This document shows positions 19,440-26,354 of a stretch of DNA of 64,000 bases, one piece after another. The stretch's first letter is position 1, and every line of letters starts with the position of its first letter. The stretch lies in assembly GCF_019931275.1 (NCBI RefSeq), contig NZ_JAIOTY010000001.1:806001-870000 (forward strand). Direction: 5' to 3'. The notes under the pieces are model-generated. The model worked only from the letters and a program-made list of their open reading frames with translations, searched no databases and was not told where the DNA came from. The position numbers were made by a program, and so were the translations under genes. This DNA is from Nitratidesulfovibrio sp. SRB-5. GTDB taxonomy: Bacteria; Desulfobacterota; Desulfovibrionia; Desulfovibrionales; Desulfovibrionaceae.

Positions 19440-20996
19440 TCAGCGCTTCTTGCTCTTGTTGCGCTGCTGCTTGCGCAGCTGCTTCTTCTTCTTGAGCGCG
19501 GTCTTGGACATGGGGTTGGGGCCGCCGGGCGCGCCTTCGCCGTCACCCGTGCCGGGCATTCCCGGCATTCCCGGCATGCCGCCGAGCCCGCCCATGCCGC
19601 CCATTCCGGGCAGTCCACCCATTCCTCCAAGGCCCCCCATGCCGCCCATTCCGGGCAGCTTGGGCATGCGCGGCATCTTTCCGGCCTGCGCGGGTTTGCC
19701 CCCGCCCATGACCTTTTTCATCATTCCGCGCATCTGCTCGAAATTGTTGATCAGCTGATTCACGTCCTGCACGGTGGTGCCGGAACCCATGGCAATGCGC
19801 TGGCGGCGGCTGCCATTCAGCACCTTGGGGTTGCGGCGTTCCTGCATGGTCATGGAATTGATGATGGCCTCTACCCGGCCCATCTCCTTTTCCGGCACGT
19901 TCATCTCGCCCAGCTTTTCGCGCAGCGCGCCCATGCCGGGAATCAGCTTCAGGATGCCTTCCAGCGAGCCCAGCTTCTTCAGCCGGCGCATCTGGGTGCG
20001 GAAGTCCTCCAGGTCGAACTCCGCCTTCTGGAACTTGCGGCCCAGTTCCTCTGCTTCTTCGGCCTTGATGGTGGACTGCGCCTTCTCGATGAGCGTCATC
20101 ATGTCGCCCATGCCAAGAATGCGGCCCGCCACGCGGTCGGGGTGGAAGACCTCGATGTCCGAGAGCTTCTCGCCCATGCCCACGAACTTCACCGGCTTGC
20201 CGGTGACAGAGCGGATGGACAGGGCCGCGCCGCCGCGGGCATCGCCGTCCATCTTGGTGAGCACGACGCCGGAAATATCGAGCGCGGCGTTGAACGATTC
20301 GGCAACCGTCACCGCGTCCTGGCCGGTCATGGCGTCGGCCACGAACAGGATTTCCTGCGGCTCGACGCGACCCTTGATGGAGACCAGCTCCTGCATCAGG
20401 GTTTCGTCGATGTGCAGGCGGCCCGCGGTGTCCACGATGACCACGTTGCACTGCTTTTCGCGTGCGTCTTCCACGGCGGCCACGGCGATGTCCACCGGGT
20501 TCATGCCGGGGGCCGAGGGATAGGCCGGGATGTCGAGTTGTTTGGCCAGCGTGTGCAACTGGTCGATGGCCGCCGGGCGGTACACGTCGGCGGGCACCAG
20601 GTACGGGCGCATCTTCTGCTTGCGCAGCAGGTTGGCAATCTTGGCAGACGACGTGGTCTTGCCCGAGCCCTGCAGGCCCACCATCATGATGACGTAGGGC
20701 TGCCTGCCGCGCAGGTCCAGCTGGGTGGTGCCGCCGCCCAGCAGTTCGACCAGTTCGTCATGGACGATCTTCACCACCTGCTGGGCAGGGGTGAGGCTTT
20801 TCAGCACGTCCTGGCCGAGACACCGTTCGCGCACGCGCTCGATGAAGTCGCGGACGACCTTGAAGTTGACGTCGGCTTCCAGCAGCGCCAGACGCACCTC
20901 GCGAAGGCCATCCTGGATGTTGGCTTCGTCAAGGCGGCCCGTGCCGGTGAACTTCCGGAAAACTCCTGTCAGTCTGTCCGAGAGACTATCGAACAT
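19440..20996 (-). CDS. ffh: Signal recognition particle GTPase Ffh
   Basis: A 518-residue Ffh, which binds signal peptides together with 4.5S RNA and docks at FtsY. The N domain begins [16 protein letters not shown]. The G domain has the P-loop [38 protein letters not shown] and [14 protein letters not shown]. The M domain contains the RNA-binding helix with [14 protein letters not shown]. It ends in a tail of about 45 residues made almost only of Gly, Met, Leu and Pro (GMGG/LGG repeats, DNA 19540-19670), then a Lys/Arg-rich end. It starts the cluster that continues into rpsP. Confidence 0.97.
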   Translation of the reverse strand: MFDSLSDRLTGVFRKFTGTGRLDEANIQDGLREVRLALLEADVNFKVVRDFIERVRERCLGQDVLKSLTPAQQVVKIVHDELVELLGGGTTQLDLRGRQPYVIMMVGLQGSGKTTSSAKIANLLRKQKMRPYLVPADVYRPAAIDQLHTLAKQLDIPAYPSAPGMNPVDIAVAAVEDAREKQCNVVIVDTAGRLHIDETLMQELVSIKGRVEPQEILFVADAMTGQDAVTVAESFNAALDISGVVLTKMDGDARGGAALSIRSVTGKPVKFVGMGEKLSDIEVFHPDRVAGRILGMGDMMTLIEKAQSTIKAEEAEELGRKFQKAEFDLEDFRTQMRRLKKLGSLEGILKLIPGMGALREKLGEMNVPEKEMGRVEAIINSMTMQERRNPKVLNGSRRQRIAMGSGTTVQDVNQLINNFEQMRGMMKKVMGGGKPAQAGKMPRMPKLPGMGGMGGLGGMGGLPGMGGMGGLGGMPGMPGMPGTGDGEGAPGGPNPMSKTALKKKKQLRKQQRNKSKKR

Positions 20997-21119
20997 GCAT
21001 ACCCCGTCCGGCGAATATCGTAAGAGGAGGTTCGGTACATGGGTTTGGGGGGGAAGTCAAGGATGTGGGTGGTGGGAAGGGAGGGGATGGGGAGGGGGAA
21101 AGTGATGTTCGTTTGGGGT

Positions 21120-21300
21120 AGTGCGCGGTTGGAGGCGGTTTCTACGAAGACACGCCAGCGCTGTTGTCCGCCCTCGATTTCGTTATGTCTCCGACGGGTG
21201 GGAGATGGGGAGTGCGTGGTTGGAGACTGCTTCTACGATGACAGTTGTGCCCTCTTGGTCCCCCCCGATTTCGTTATGTCTCCGGCAGGCAAGGGGCCGC
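21120..21300 (+). repeat. Dispersed repeat: two direct copies, 91-bp period
   Basis: Two copies begin with AGTGCGYGGTTGGAG at 21120 and 21211. Both continue through TTCTACGA to ATTTCGTTATGTCTCCG. The plus-strand frame reads FYED.....LDFVMSP-like in both copies. A third direct copy lies at 34143-34219, and an inverted one is at 21307-21380. Confidence 0.85.
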
Positions 21301-21340
21301 CGCTCTGCGGCCCCTTGCCTGCCGGAGACATAACGAAATC
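21267..21340. repeat. Perfect 34-bp inverted repeat with 6-nt loop
   Basis: The left arm 21267-21300 is exactly complementary to 21307-21340, with loop CGCTCT. The arms contain the conserved end of the dispersed repeat (ATTTCGTTATGTCTCCGGC...). The transcript would form a very stable cruciform or hairpin in either direction. Confidence 0.95.
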
Positions 21341-21423
21341 GAGAGTGAACAAAAGGGCAGTACTGTCTTCGTTGAAGCCGGGTGCGAGCGAGCGGGGCCT
21401 CTTCCGTTCCTGTCCATCAAAAT

Positions 21424-21461
21424 AAAGAGAGGCCGCACCCATCAGGGCACGGCCTCTCTTT
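21424..21461 (-). terminator. Terminator of the aminotransferase gene
   Basis: A 12-bp perfect stem (21424-21435 with 21450-21461) lies 36 nt past the stop codon. On the minus strand it is followed by TTTATTTTG; T-rich flanks on both sides make it potentially bidirectional. Confidence 0.85.
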
Positions 21462-21496
21462 TCTTGCTCTTAATCCGAGTCCATCGGCGTCAGCCG

Positions 21497-22681
21497 CTAC
21501 CCCTTGATGGCCCTTCTGAACCCTTCCTCCGACCTTGCAATCACATCCTCGCCCACGCAGAAGGTCAGCCGGAAGTGCCCCGGCCCGCCGAAGCCGGAAC
21601 CCGGAACGGCTAGCACCTTCTCTTCCATCAGCCGGTTGACGAACTTCACGTCGTCGCCGCCCGGTGCCTTGGGAAAGAAGTAGAACGCCCCGGCGGGCAT
21701 CTGGAATTCGTACCCCGCATCTCGCAGGATGCGCGCCATCATGTCGCGGCGGCGGGCGTAGATGCCCGCGTCCACCTGCGAACCCAGCGCCTTGGCCATC
21801 AGGTGCTGGCCCACGGCGGGCGGGTTCACGAAGCCGAGGATGCGGTTGGTCAGCAGCAGCGCGGCCGTCAGCGTGGACCGGCCTTCCATCAGCGGCGAAA
21901 GGGCGATGTAACCCAGTCGCTCGCCCGCCAGCGAAAGGTTCTTGGAGAACGAGCTGATCACCACCGCGTGCTGGTACAGGGGCAGCAGCGACGGCACCTC
22001 GTCGCCGTCATAGGACAGGAAGCGGTAGGGCTCGTCCGAGATCAGGAAGATGGGGCGCCCGTGCTTTTGCGATGCGCGGCCCAGCGCCGCCGCAAGCTCG
22101 GTCAGTTCCGCCCGGTTGTAGATGACTCCGGTGGGGTTGTTGGGCGAGTTGACGATGAGCGCCCGTGTCCTGGGGCCGATGGCGGCCTCGATGGCGGCCA
22201 CGTCCAGCGCGAAGGTGTCGGGTTTCGAGGGCACGGTGCGGAAGGTGCCGCCGTGGTTGGCCACGTAGAAGCCGTATTCCACGAAGAACGGCGACACGGC
22301 CAGCACCTCGTCGCCGGGCTCCAGCACCGCGCGCAGGAAGGCGTTCAGCCCGCCCGCCGCGCCGCAGGTGAGCACCACGTCGTCGGCGGCCAGGTCCACG
22401 CCCTGCTCGGCGGAAAGGTGCGCGGCCAGCTTGGCGCGGGCCCACGGGTAGCCGCCGTTGGGCATGTAGCCGAAGGTGAACGGCTCGCCCGCGTGGTCGG
22501 CCAGTTCGCGCAGGGCCTGGCCCACGGCGGGCGGGGCAGGCAGGTCGGGGTTGCCCAGGCTGAAGTCGCACACGGCCTCTTCGCCGTACTGCTGCTTGAG
22601 GGCTATGCCCGCCTCGAACATCTTGCGGATCCACGACGAACGTTCAAGGTACCCGGAAATCTGCTGGGATATGAGCGACAT
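21497..22681 (-). CDS. Class I/II PLP-dependent aminotransferase
   Basis: A 394-residue fold-type I aminotransferase (aspartate/aromatic aminotransferase superfamily). Visible: CDFSLGNPDLPAPP, YMPNGGYPWARAKLA, VVLTCGAAGGLNAFLRAVLEPGDEVLAVSPFFVEY, the cofactor motif NSPNNPTGVIYN, FLISDEPYRFL, the Schiff-base lysine in SSFSKNLSLAGERLGY, and the substrate-carboxylate arginine in GHFRLTFC. It transfers an amino group between amino and keto acids; substrate unknown. The start at 22681 matches the family N-terminus. It lies downstream of the chorismate-mutase/EPSPS-like gene, which hints at aromatic amino acids, but a hairpin separates them. Confidence 0.9.
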   Translation of the reverse strand: MSLISQQISGYLERSSWIRKMFEAGIALKQQYGEEAVCDFSLGNPDLPAPPAVGQALRELADHAGEPFTFGYMPNGGYPWARAKLAAHLSAEQGVDLAADDVVLTCGAAGGLNAFLRAVLEPGDEVLAVSPFFVEYGFYVANHGGTFRTVPSKPDTFALDVAAIEAAIGPRTRALIVNSPNNPTGVIYNRAELTELAAALGRASQKHGRPIFLISDEPYRFLSYDGDEVPSLLPLYQHAVVISSFSKNLSLAGERLGYIALSPLMEGRSTLTAALLLTNRILGFVNPPAVGQHLMAKALGSQVDAGIYARRRDMMARILRDAGYEFQMPAGAFYFFPKAPGGDDVKFVNRLMEEKVLAVPGSGFGGPGHFRLTFCVGEDVIARSEEGFRRAIKG

Positions 22682-22752
22682 GTTGCGACCTCGGCGGGTT
22701 GTCGGTGGTGCGGGCGGCCCTCGCAAAGCAGGCGGCGGGCCGCAAACGGCGC

Positions 22753-22785
22753 GGGGGAGGCGACGCGGCGCGCGTCGCCTCCCCC
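22753..22785 (-). terminator. Strong hairpin between the small coiled-coil ORF and the aminotransferase
   Basis: A 15-bp perfect GC stem (22753-22767 with 22771-22785) with a 3-nt loop, just past the stop of the small ORF. It has no T tract. Confidence 0.5.
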
Positions 22786-22798
22786 GGCGGGTCATGAT

Positions 22799-23065
22799 CT
22801 AGAACATGGAGTTGGCGTCCAGGCGCAGGCGGTTGATGCGCACCCGCCGCAGTTCCTTCTGCACTTCCAGTTGCAGCTTGCGCTGGCGCGCCTGGTGGAT
22901 TTCCTGCGCGAAGCAGATTCCCTCGTCGGGGCGCTCCGTCTCGCACAGGTGGCGCACGGTGGCCTCGCAGGCGCGGCGTTCCTCTTCGAGCAGGGCCATC
23001 TGGGCCTCCAGCTCGGGGATGCTATTCGGCAATGATGCGTCGTCGAGCGGGCTTGGCACCGTCAT
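22799..23065 (-). CDS. Small coiled-coil protein overlapping the EPSPS-like gene
   Basis: An 88-residue acidic/basic helical protein, no recognised family. Residues 17-75 are heptad-rich (ELEAQMALLEEERRACEATV; LQLEVQKELRRVRINRLRL) and predict one long helix or coiled coil. The start at 23065 has AGGAG 8 nt upstream and lies inside the 3' end of the chorismate-mutase/EPSPS-like gene (44-bp overlap), so the two are translationally coupled. A small helical partner of the upstream enzyme is possible but unproven. Confidence 0.65.
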   Translation of the reverse strand: MTVPSPLDDASLPNSIPELEAQMALLEEERRACEATVRHLCETERPDEGICFAQEIHQARQRKLQLEVQKELRRVRINRLRLDANSMF

Positions 23066-24926
23066 CCTTCTGCTCCTTGGGCTTGCGCGGGGCGTTATCG
23101 GGCGAGGGCAGGCCGTTGTACAGCGCCCAGAAGCCGGGCATCAGCTCGGTCACGTTGCCGGGGTTGGACAGGTGCAGGCCGGGGCGCAGCAGCGCGCCCA
23201 GCGCCAGCCCGAACGTCCAGGCCGCCGTGGGGCTGGCCCAGGGCGAACCGTTGGCCGGGGCCTTGGAACCGGCGGCCACCACGGAGCGCAGCACCGGCTG
23301 CCCAGCCTCGGTGGCCAGGGCGAAGCCCAGCTGCTCGGCAAAGCTTTCAGCCGTCACCGTGTCCACCCCTTCGGGCAGCAGCGGCGCGGGCACCACGTCC
23401 ACCTTGGCCGCGCGGGCCGTGGCGGCGGCCAGGGCCAGCGCCAGCGGGGCGTAGTCGAGGGGCAGGGCCGATGCGTCCAGCGGGGCGGTGGGCGCGGGCG
23501 CGGCCTGCACCGAAGGCTTCATGGCGGGTTTGGCCGCCACGCCCTTGGCGTCGGCGGTGACCATGAGGCCCGTGGCGCGCAGCAGGTCCAGCACCTGCCC
23601 GGCGTGGGGCTGCGTGGCGTCCCAGGTGCCGGAAAGGCGGGCCTCGCCGCTGGTGAAGGCGGGCATGGCCAGCATCACGGCGGACACCAGGGGGTCGATG
23701 CCCATGGCAGGGACCTTGGGCACGCGCAGCTTGGCGGCGGGCACGGGGGTGACGCTCACAGACAGCGCGTCGTCGCCGGTTTCGCCCAGCGTGGCCACCT
23801 TGGCCTTGCAGGTGTGCAGCAGGGGCAGCACTTCCGCGATGCAGGCGGCGGCGTCGGGGTGGGCGGCGCAGTGCAGGGTGATGGGGGCGTTCCAGAACGG
23901 GGCGGCCAGCAGCAGCGCGGTCAGCGCGTCGGCGGGCAGTTCCGCCGGGATGCGCACCTCGTCGGGCAGCACGCCGGAACATTCCAGACGCACCGGCAGG
24001 CCGGACGACTTGGGCACCACGGGGGCCAGACGCGCGCCGAGCAGCGGCAGGAACTGGCGCAGCGCGGTGGTGTCGGCCATCTTCAGGGCCGGGCCGCCGG
24101 TGAACTTGACCTTGCCGACGGCGCCAAGGGACAACGCGGCCAGCAGGTGGAAATTGAGGGAATCGTCACCCGCGTAGATGACCTTGTCGGTGAATTCCAG
24201 CGGGTCGCCGCCCTTGCTGCGCACCAGCGAATCGCCTTCCCACGACAGATGGGCACCCGCCTGGTTCAACGCCTTCACGGCGTCGATCAGGTGGTCGCCC
24301 AGCATGGCGCCCTCTATGTCGGCCTCGGCACCGGCGGCGGCGGCCAGGGCCACCCAGAGCCGGGTGGGGCGGACGGCCAGCGGTCCATATATATTGATGG
24401 AGACGGGGCGGCGCGGCGGGGCAAGGTTGAAACTGGGGCGCACTTCGCCTTCGGGGCTGCGCTCCTGCATTTCCACTTCCTGCAACAGTGCGAACAGCTG
24501 GCGCACGAAGCGCGGGTCGCGGCTGACGCGCGCGGCGGCGCTTTCCCAGGCCTCGCGCAGCTGCTTTTCGGCCACGGTGTCGCGCGCGGGGGCGGATGAC
24601 ACGCCGGGACGGCGGCTGCCGCGCACCTTCTGGAAGAGGCGGGCGCGCTTGGCCAGCAGGCGGATGATGTCGCGGTCGAGCTCCATGATGGATTCGACCA
24701 GCGACTGGCCGGAAGCGGGGCGGCCCTGACCGGGGCGGGGCGAGCGGGCGGGCCTGTCGGACCGGTCGGGCCGGTCGGATCGCTCAGGTCTGTCGGCTCG
24801 GTCGGTCCGGTCGGAGCGCTCGGGCCGGTCGGATCGGGCAGGGCGCTCGGCCCGTTCAAAGCGTTCCGGCTGGGACGCGGCATCCCGTTCCGGACGGCCG
24901 GACGGGGAATCGTTGGTGTCGTGCAT
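23022..24926 (-). CDS. Chorismate-mutase-like / EPSP-synthase-like fusion protein, probably degenerate
   Basis: A 634-residue protein in three parts. Residues 1-68 are low complexity (Arg/Asp/Ser/Pro, RSDRPERSDRTDR-like), encoded by the 9-bp repeats at 24750-24848. Residues about 70-150 look like an AroQ-type chorismate mutase helix bundle (SIMELDRDIIRLLAKRARLF). The rest follows an EPSP synthase (AroA) fold: INIYGPLAVRPTRLWVALAAAAG, GDHLIDAVKALNQAGA, GDDSLNFHLLAALSLGAVG, LPADALTALLLAAP and LSNPGNVTELMPGF. Yet the usual AroA catalytic signatures (PGDKS.S.R, GN.GT, RP(M), the late DHR) are not recognisable, and Ser replaces the first conserved Arg of AroQ. It is probably not a normal shikimate enzyme. 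The start at 24926 is the first Met with family-like sequence and has only a weak ribosome-binding site. Confidence 0.75.
   Translation of the reverse strand: MHDTNDSPSGRPERDAASQPERFERAERPARSDRPERSDRTDRADRPERSDRPDRSDRPARSPRPGQGRPASGQSLVESIMELDRDIIRLLAKRARLFQKVRGSRRPGVSSAPARDTVAEKQLREAWESAAARVSRDPRFVRQLFALLQEVEMQERSPEGEVRPSFNLAPPRRPVSINIYGPLAVRPTRLWVALAAAAGAEADIEGAMLGDHLIDAVKALNQAGAHLSWEGDSLVRSKGGDPLEFTDKVIYAGDDSLNFHLLAALSLGAVGKVKFTGGPALKMADTTALRQFLPLLGARLAPVVPKSSGLPVRLECSGVLPDEVRIPAELPADALTALLLAAPFWNAPITLHCAAHPDAAACIAEVLPLLHTCKAKVATLGETGDDALSVSVTPVPAAKLRVPKVPAMGIDPLVSAVMLAMPAFTSGEARLSGTWDATQPHAGQVLDLLRATGLMVTADAKGVAAKPAMKPSVQAAPAPTAPLDASALPLDYAPLALALAAATARAAKVDVVPAPLLPEGVDTVTAESFAEQLGFALATEAGQPVLRSVVAAGSKAPANGSPWASPTAAWTFGLALGALLRPGLHLSNPGNVTELMPGFWALYNGLPSPDNAPRKPKEQKDDGAKPARRRIIAE
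24750..24848. repeat. 9-bp tandem repeat in the 5' end of the EPSPS-like gene
   Basis: Eleven units of the form GGNCCGGTC / GGATCGCTC. On the minus strand they encode alternating Asp-Arg-Pro/Ser-Asp-Arg triplets, a charged disordered N-terminus. Confidence 0.9.
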
Positions 24927-25595
24927 GGGGAAACCTGTGTTGGGATGGTGATGTGGCGTACCACCTAGCCCGAAACGTGCGCTTCGGCAAGTGGCAAGGC
25001 CCGTGCGGAACTGGCGATGCGTGGGGCAGAGCGGCAAGCGGACTGGCGGAAGGGCTTCGGATCGGGTGGGCGTCTGGTGCCCGCAGGGAAGGCCGCTACC
25101 CTGCATTGGCGCGTGTGCCCACATCCGACGATGGGGGCGCTGTCACCAGCTTGAGACAATGTGCACATGCCAGGCAGTGGCGGGGTTTCTGGTGTATTTG
25201 TTTTTATTTCGGTGCGTTGTGTGTAGGGTGCGTGGGCGCGCTCGCGAAGCAGGGCGTATGCGGGAAGCCCCTTTGGTGACATTTTCGCGCCATGCGCATG
25301 TCGTCACAAGGGTGTCGCAAGGGTGTCGCGGCGGCATGTAACTGCTTGTTTGAACAGTCATAGCCGGGGTGCCCGGTTCCGGATCGCCCTAATCCTTCAT
25401 TGCCGGAAACCCGTTCCGGGCGGTCTTTCGTGAAAAAATGGATAAAAGGCCGCGAAACGACGGCAGACGGGCTTGAAACTCTGCCTGCTTCACGATACAC
25501 CGCAAGGGGCAGTGCGGCGGGCTCGACCCCCATGGGCGGCGCAACGTGGCGAAATATCCCGGTAAACCACGCAAAAACAAGCCCATGGCGTATCC

Positions 25596-25614
25596 TTGTG
25601 AAGGGTTTGAACAA
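25596..25614 (+). promoter_or_regulatory. Upstream Rex-like half-site pair
   Basis: TTGTGAA matches exactly the left half of the Rex consensus (TTGTGAA-N4-TTCACAA). After 5 bp, TGAACAA is a poor right half. It lies directly upstream of the apr -35 box and may be a secondary or degenerate operator. Confidence 0.35.
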
Positions 25615-25619
25615 GTTGC

Positions 25620-25648
25620 TTGACACTATCGGGCCACATTGTTAAATC
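25620..25648 (+). promoter_or_regulatory. Candidate sigma70 promoter of the apr operon
   Basis: A perfect -35 TTGACA (25620-25625), a 17-bp spacer and TAAATC as -10 (25643-25648). Transcription would start near 25655, leaving a leader of about 150 nt before aprB. The perfect -35 fits the very high expression known for APS reductase in sulfate reducers. Confidence 0.6.
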
Positions 25649-25656
25649 AGTCACAA
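25639..25656 (+). promoter_or_regulatory. Rex-type operator over the apr -10 region
   Basis: TTGTTAAATCAGTCACAA matches the Rex consensus TTGTGAA-N4-TTCACAA at 12 of 14 specified positions. It covers the -10 box and the expected start point, the right place for repression. Rex senses NADH/NAD+, and regulon reconstructions in Desulfovibrionales have linked it to sulfate-reduction genes. Binding here is inferred. Confidence 0.6.
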
Positions 25657-25693
25657 GCAACACGATCTGGCCGCTAGAGGGCGATGCAGTCCG

Positions 25694-25721
25694 AAAAGGC
25701 AGGCTCCCGAACCTGCTTTTT
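25694..25721 (+). terminator. Terminator-like hairpin in the aprBA leader
   Basis: A 10-bp stem (25694-25703 with 25712-25721, one G-U pair) with an 8-nt loop; the descending arm ends in TTTTT. It sits between the promoter and aprB, so it would end or attenuate most transcripts unless antiterminated. Confidence 0.55.
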
Positions 25722-25808
25722 CAGCCTCCATCGACATGATGGTGGGATCCGCATGGGTTGAGGCTGACAAGGTATAACCCCTTAATTCGCTGAGTTGGAG
25801 GATAAGGT

Positions 25809-26312
25809 ATGCCGACTTATGTTGATCCGTCCAAGTGTGACGGCTGCAAGGGTGGCGAAAAGACCGCTTGCATGTACATCTGCCCCAACGACCTCATGAT
25901 CCTCGACCCCGAGGCCATGAAGGCCTACAACCAGGAGCCCGAAGCCTGCTGGGAATGCTACTCCTGCGTGAAGATCTGCCCCCAGGGCGCCATCACGGCC
26001 CGCCCCTACGCCGACTTCGCGCCCATGGGCGGCACCTGCATCCCCATGCGCTCGGCCGACTCCATCATGTGGACCGTCAAGTTCCGCAACGGGAATGTGA
26101 AGCGCTTCAAGTTCCCCATTCGTACCACCCCTGAAGGCTCCATCAAGCCCTTCGACGGCAAGCCCGAAGCTGGCGACCTGGAAAATGAACTGCTGTTCAC
26201 CGAAACGGCGCTCATCGCTCCCAAGGTTGCCCTGGGCGAAAAGGCCGCGATCAGCGACTCTGATCTGAGCCAGTGCTGGTATGAAACCGGTTGCGAAGGC
26301 GGCAACCGCTAG
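25809..26312 (+). CDS. aprB: Adenylylsulfate reductase beta subunit (AprB)
   Basis: A 167-residue iron-sulfur subunit of dissimilatory APS reductase, which reduces adenosine 5'-phosphosulfate to sulfite and AMP in the cytoplasm. It begins MPTYVDPSKCDGCKGGEKTA and carries the two cluster motifs CDGC.....TACMYICP and CWECYSCVKICPQGAI, giving two 4Fe-4S clusters that feed electrons to the flavin of AprA. The C-terminal tail that wraps around AprA is present. GGAGG lies 8 nt before the ATG. Codon use is biased to C-ending codons, as expected for a very highly expressed gene. It precedes aprA by 42 bp. Confidence 0.98.
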   Translation: MPTYVDPSKCDGCKGGEKTACMYICPNDLMILDPEAMKAYNQEPEACWECYSCVKICPQGAITARPYADFAPMGGTCIPMRSADSIMWTVKFRNGNVKRFKFPIRTTPEGSIKPFDGKPEAGDLENELLFTETALIAPKVALGEKAAISDSDLSQCWYETGCEGGNR

Positions 26313-26354
26313 TTCGGAACCCACCGCAAGTCATTGCGATAAGGAGATTTAGCT

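Larger units (their letters stand above)
20997..21423. other. Spacer filled with dispersed repeats, no gene
   Basis: About 430 bp between ffh and the aminotransferase gene. Most of it is explained by a 91-bp direct tandem duplication and an inverted copy of the same element. The open frames seen here are part of that repeat family; I do not call any of them a gene. Confidence 0.6.
24927..25808. other. 880-bp regulatory region upstream of aprBA
   Basis: The largest non-coding stretch of the window, between divergent transcripts. I find no convincing gene; small frames such as 25400-25645 (plus) and 25389-25586 (minus) lack family features and good ribosome-binding sites. An AT-rich patch at 25190-25215 may belong to the minus-strand promoter. 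The apr promoter, operator and leader hairpin lie in the last 210 bp. Confidence 0.6.

Noticed and set aside
25400-25645. 81-codon open frame upstream of aprB
   Set aside because: It runs into the apr promoter and operator and has no family features.
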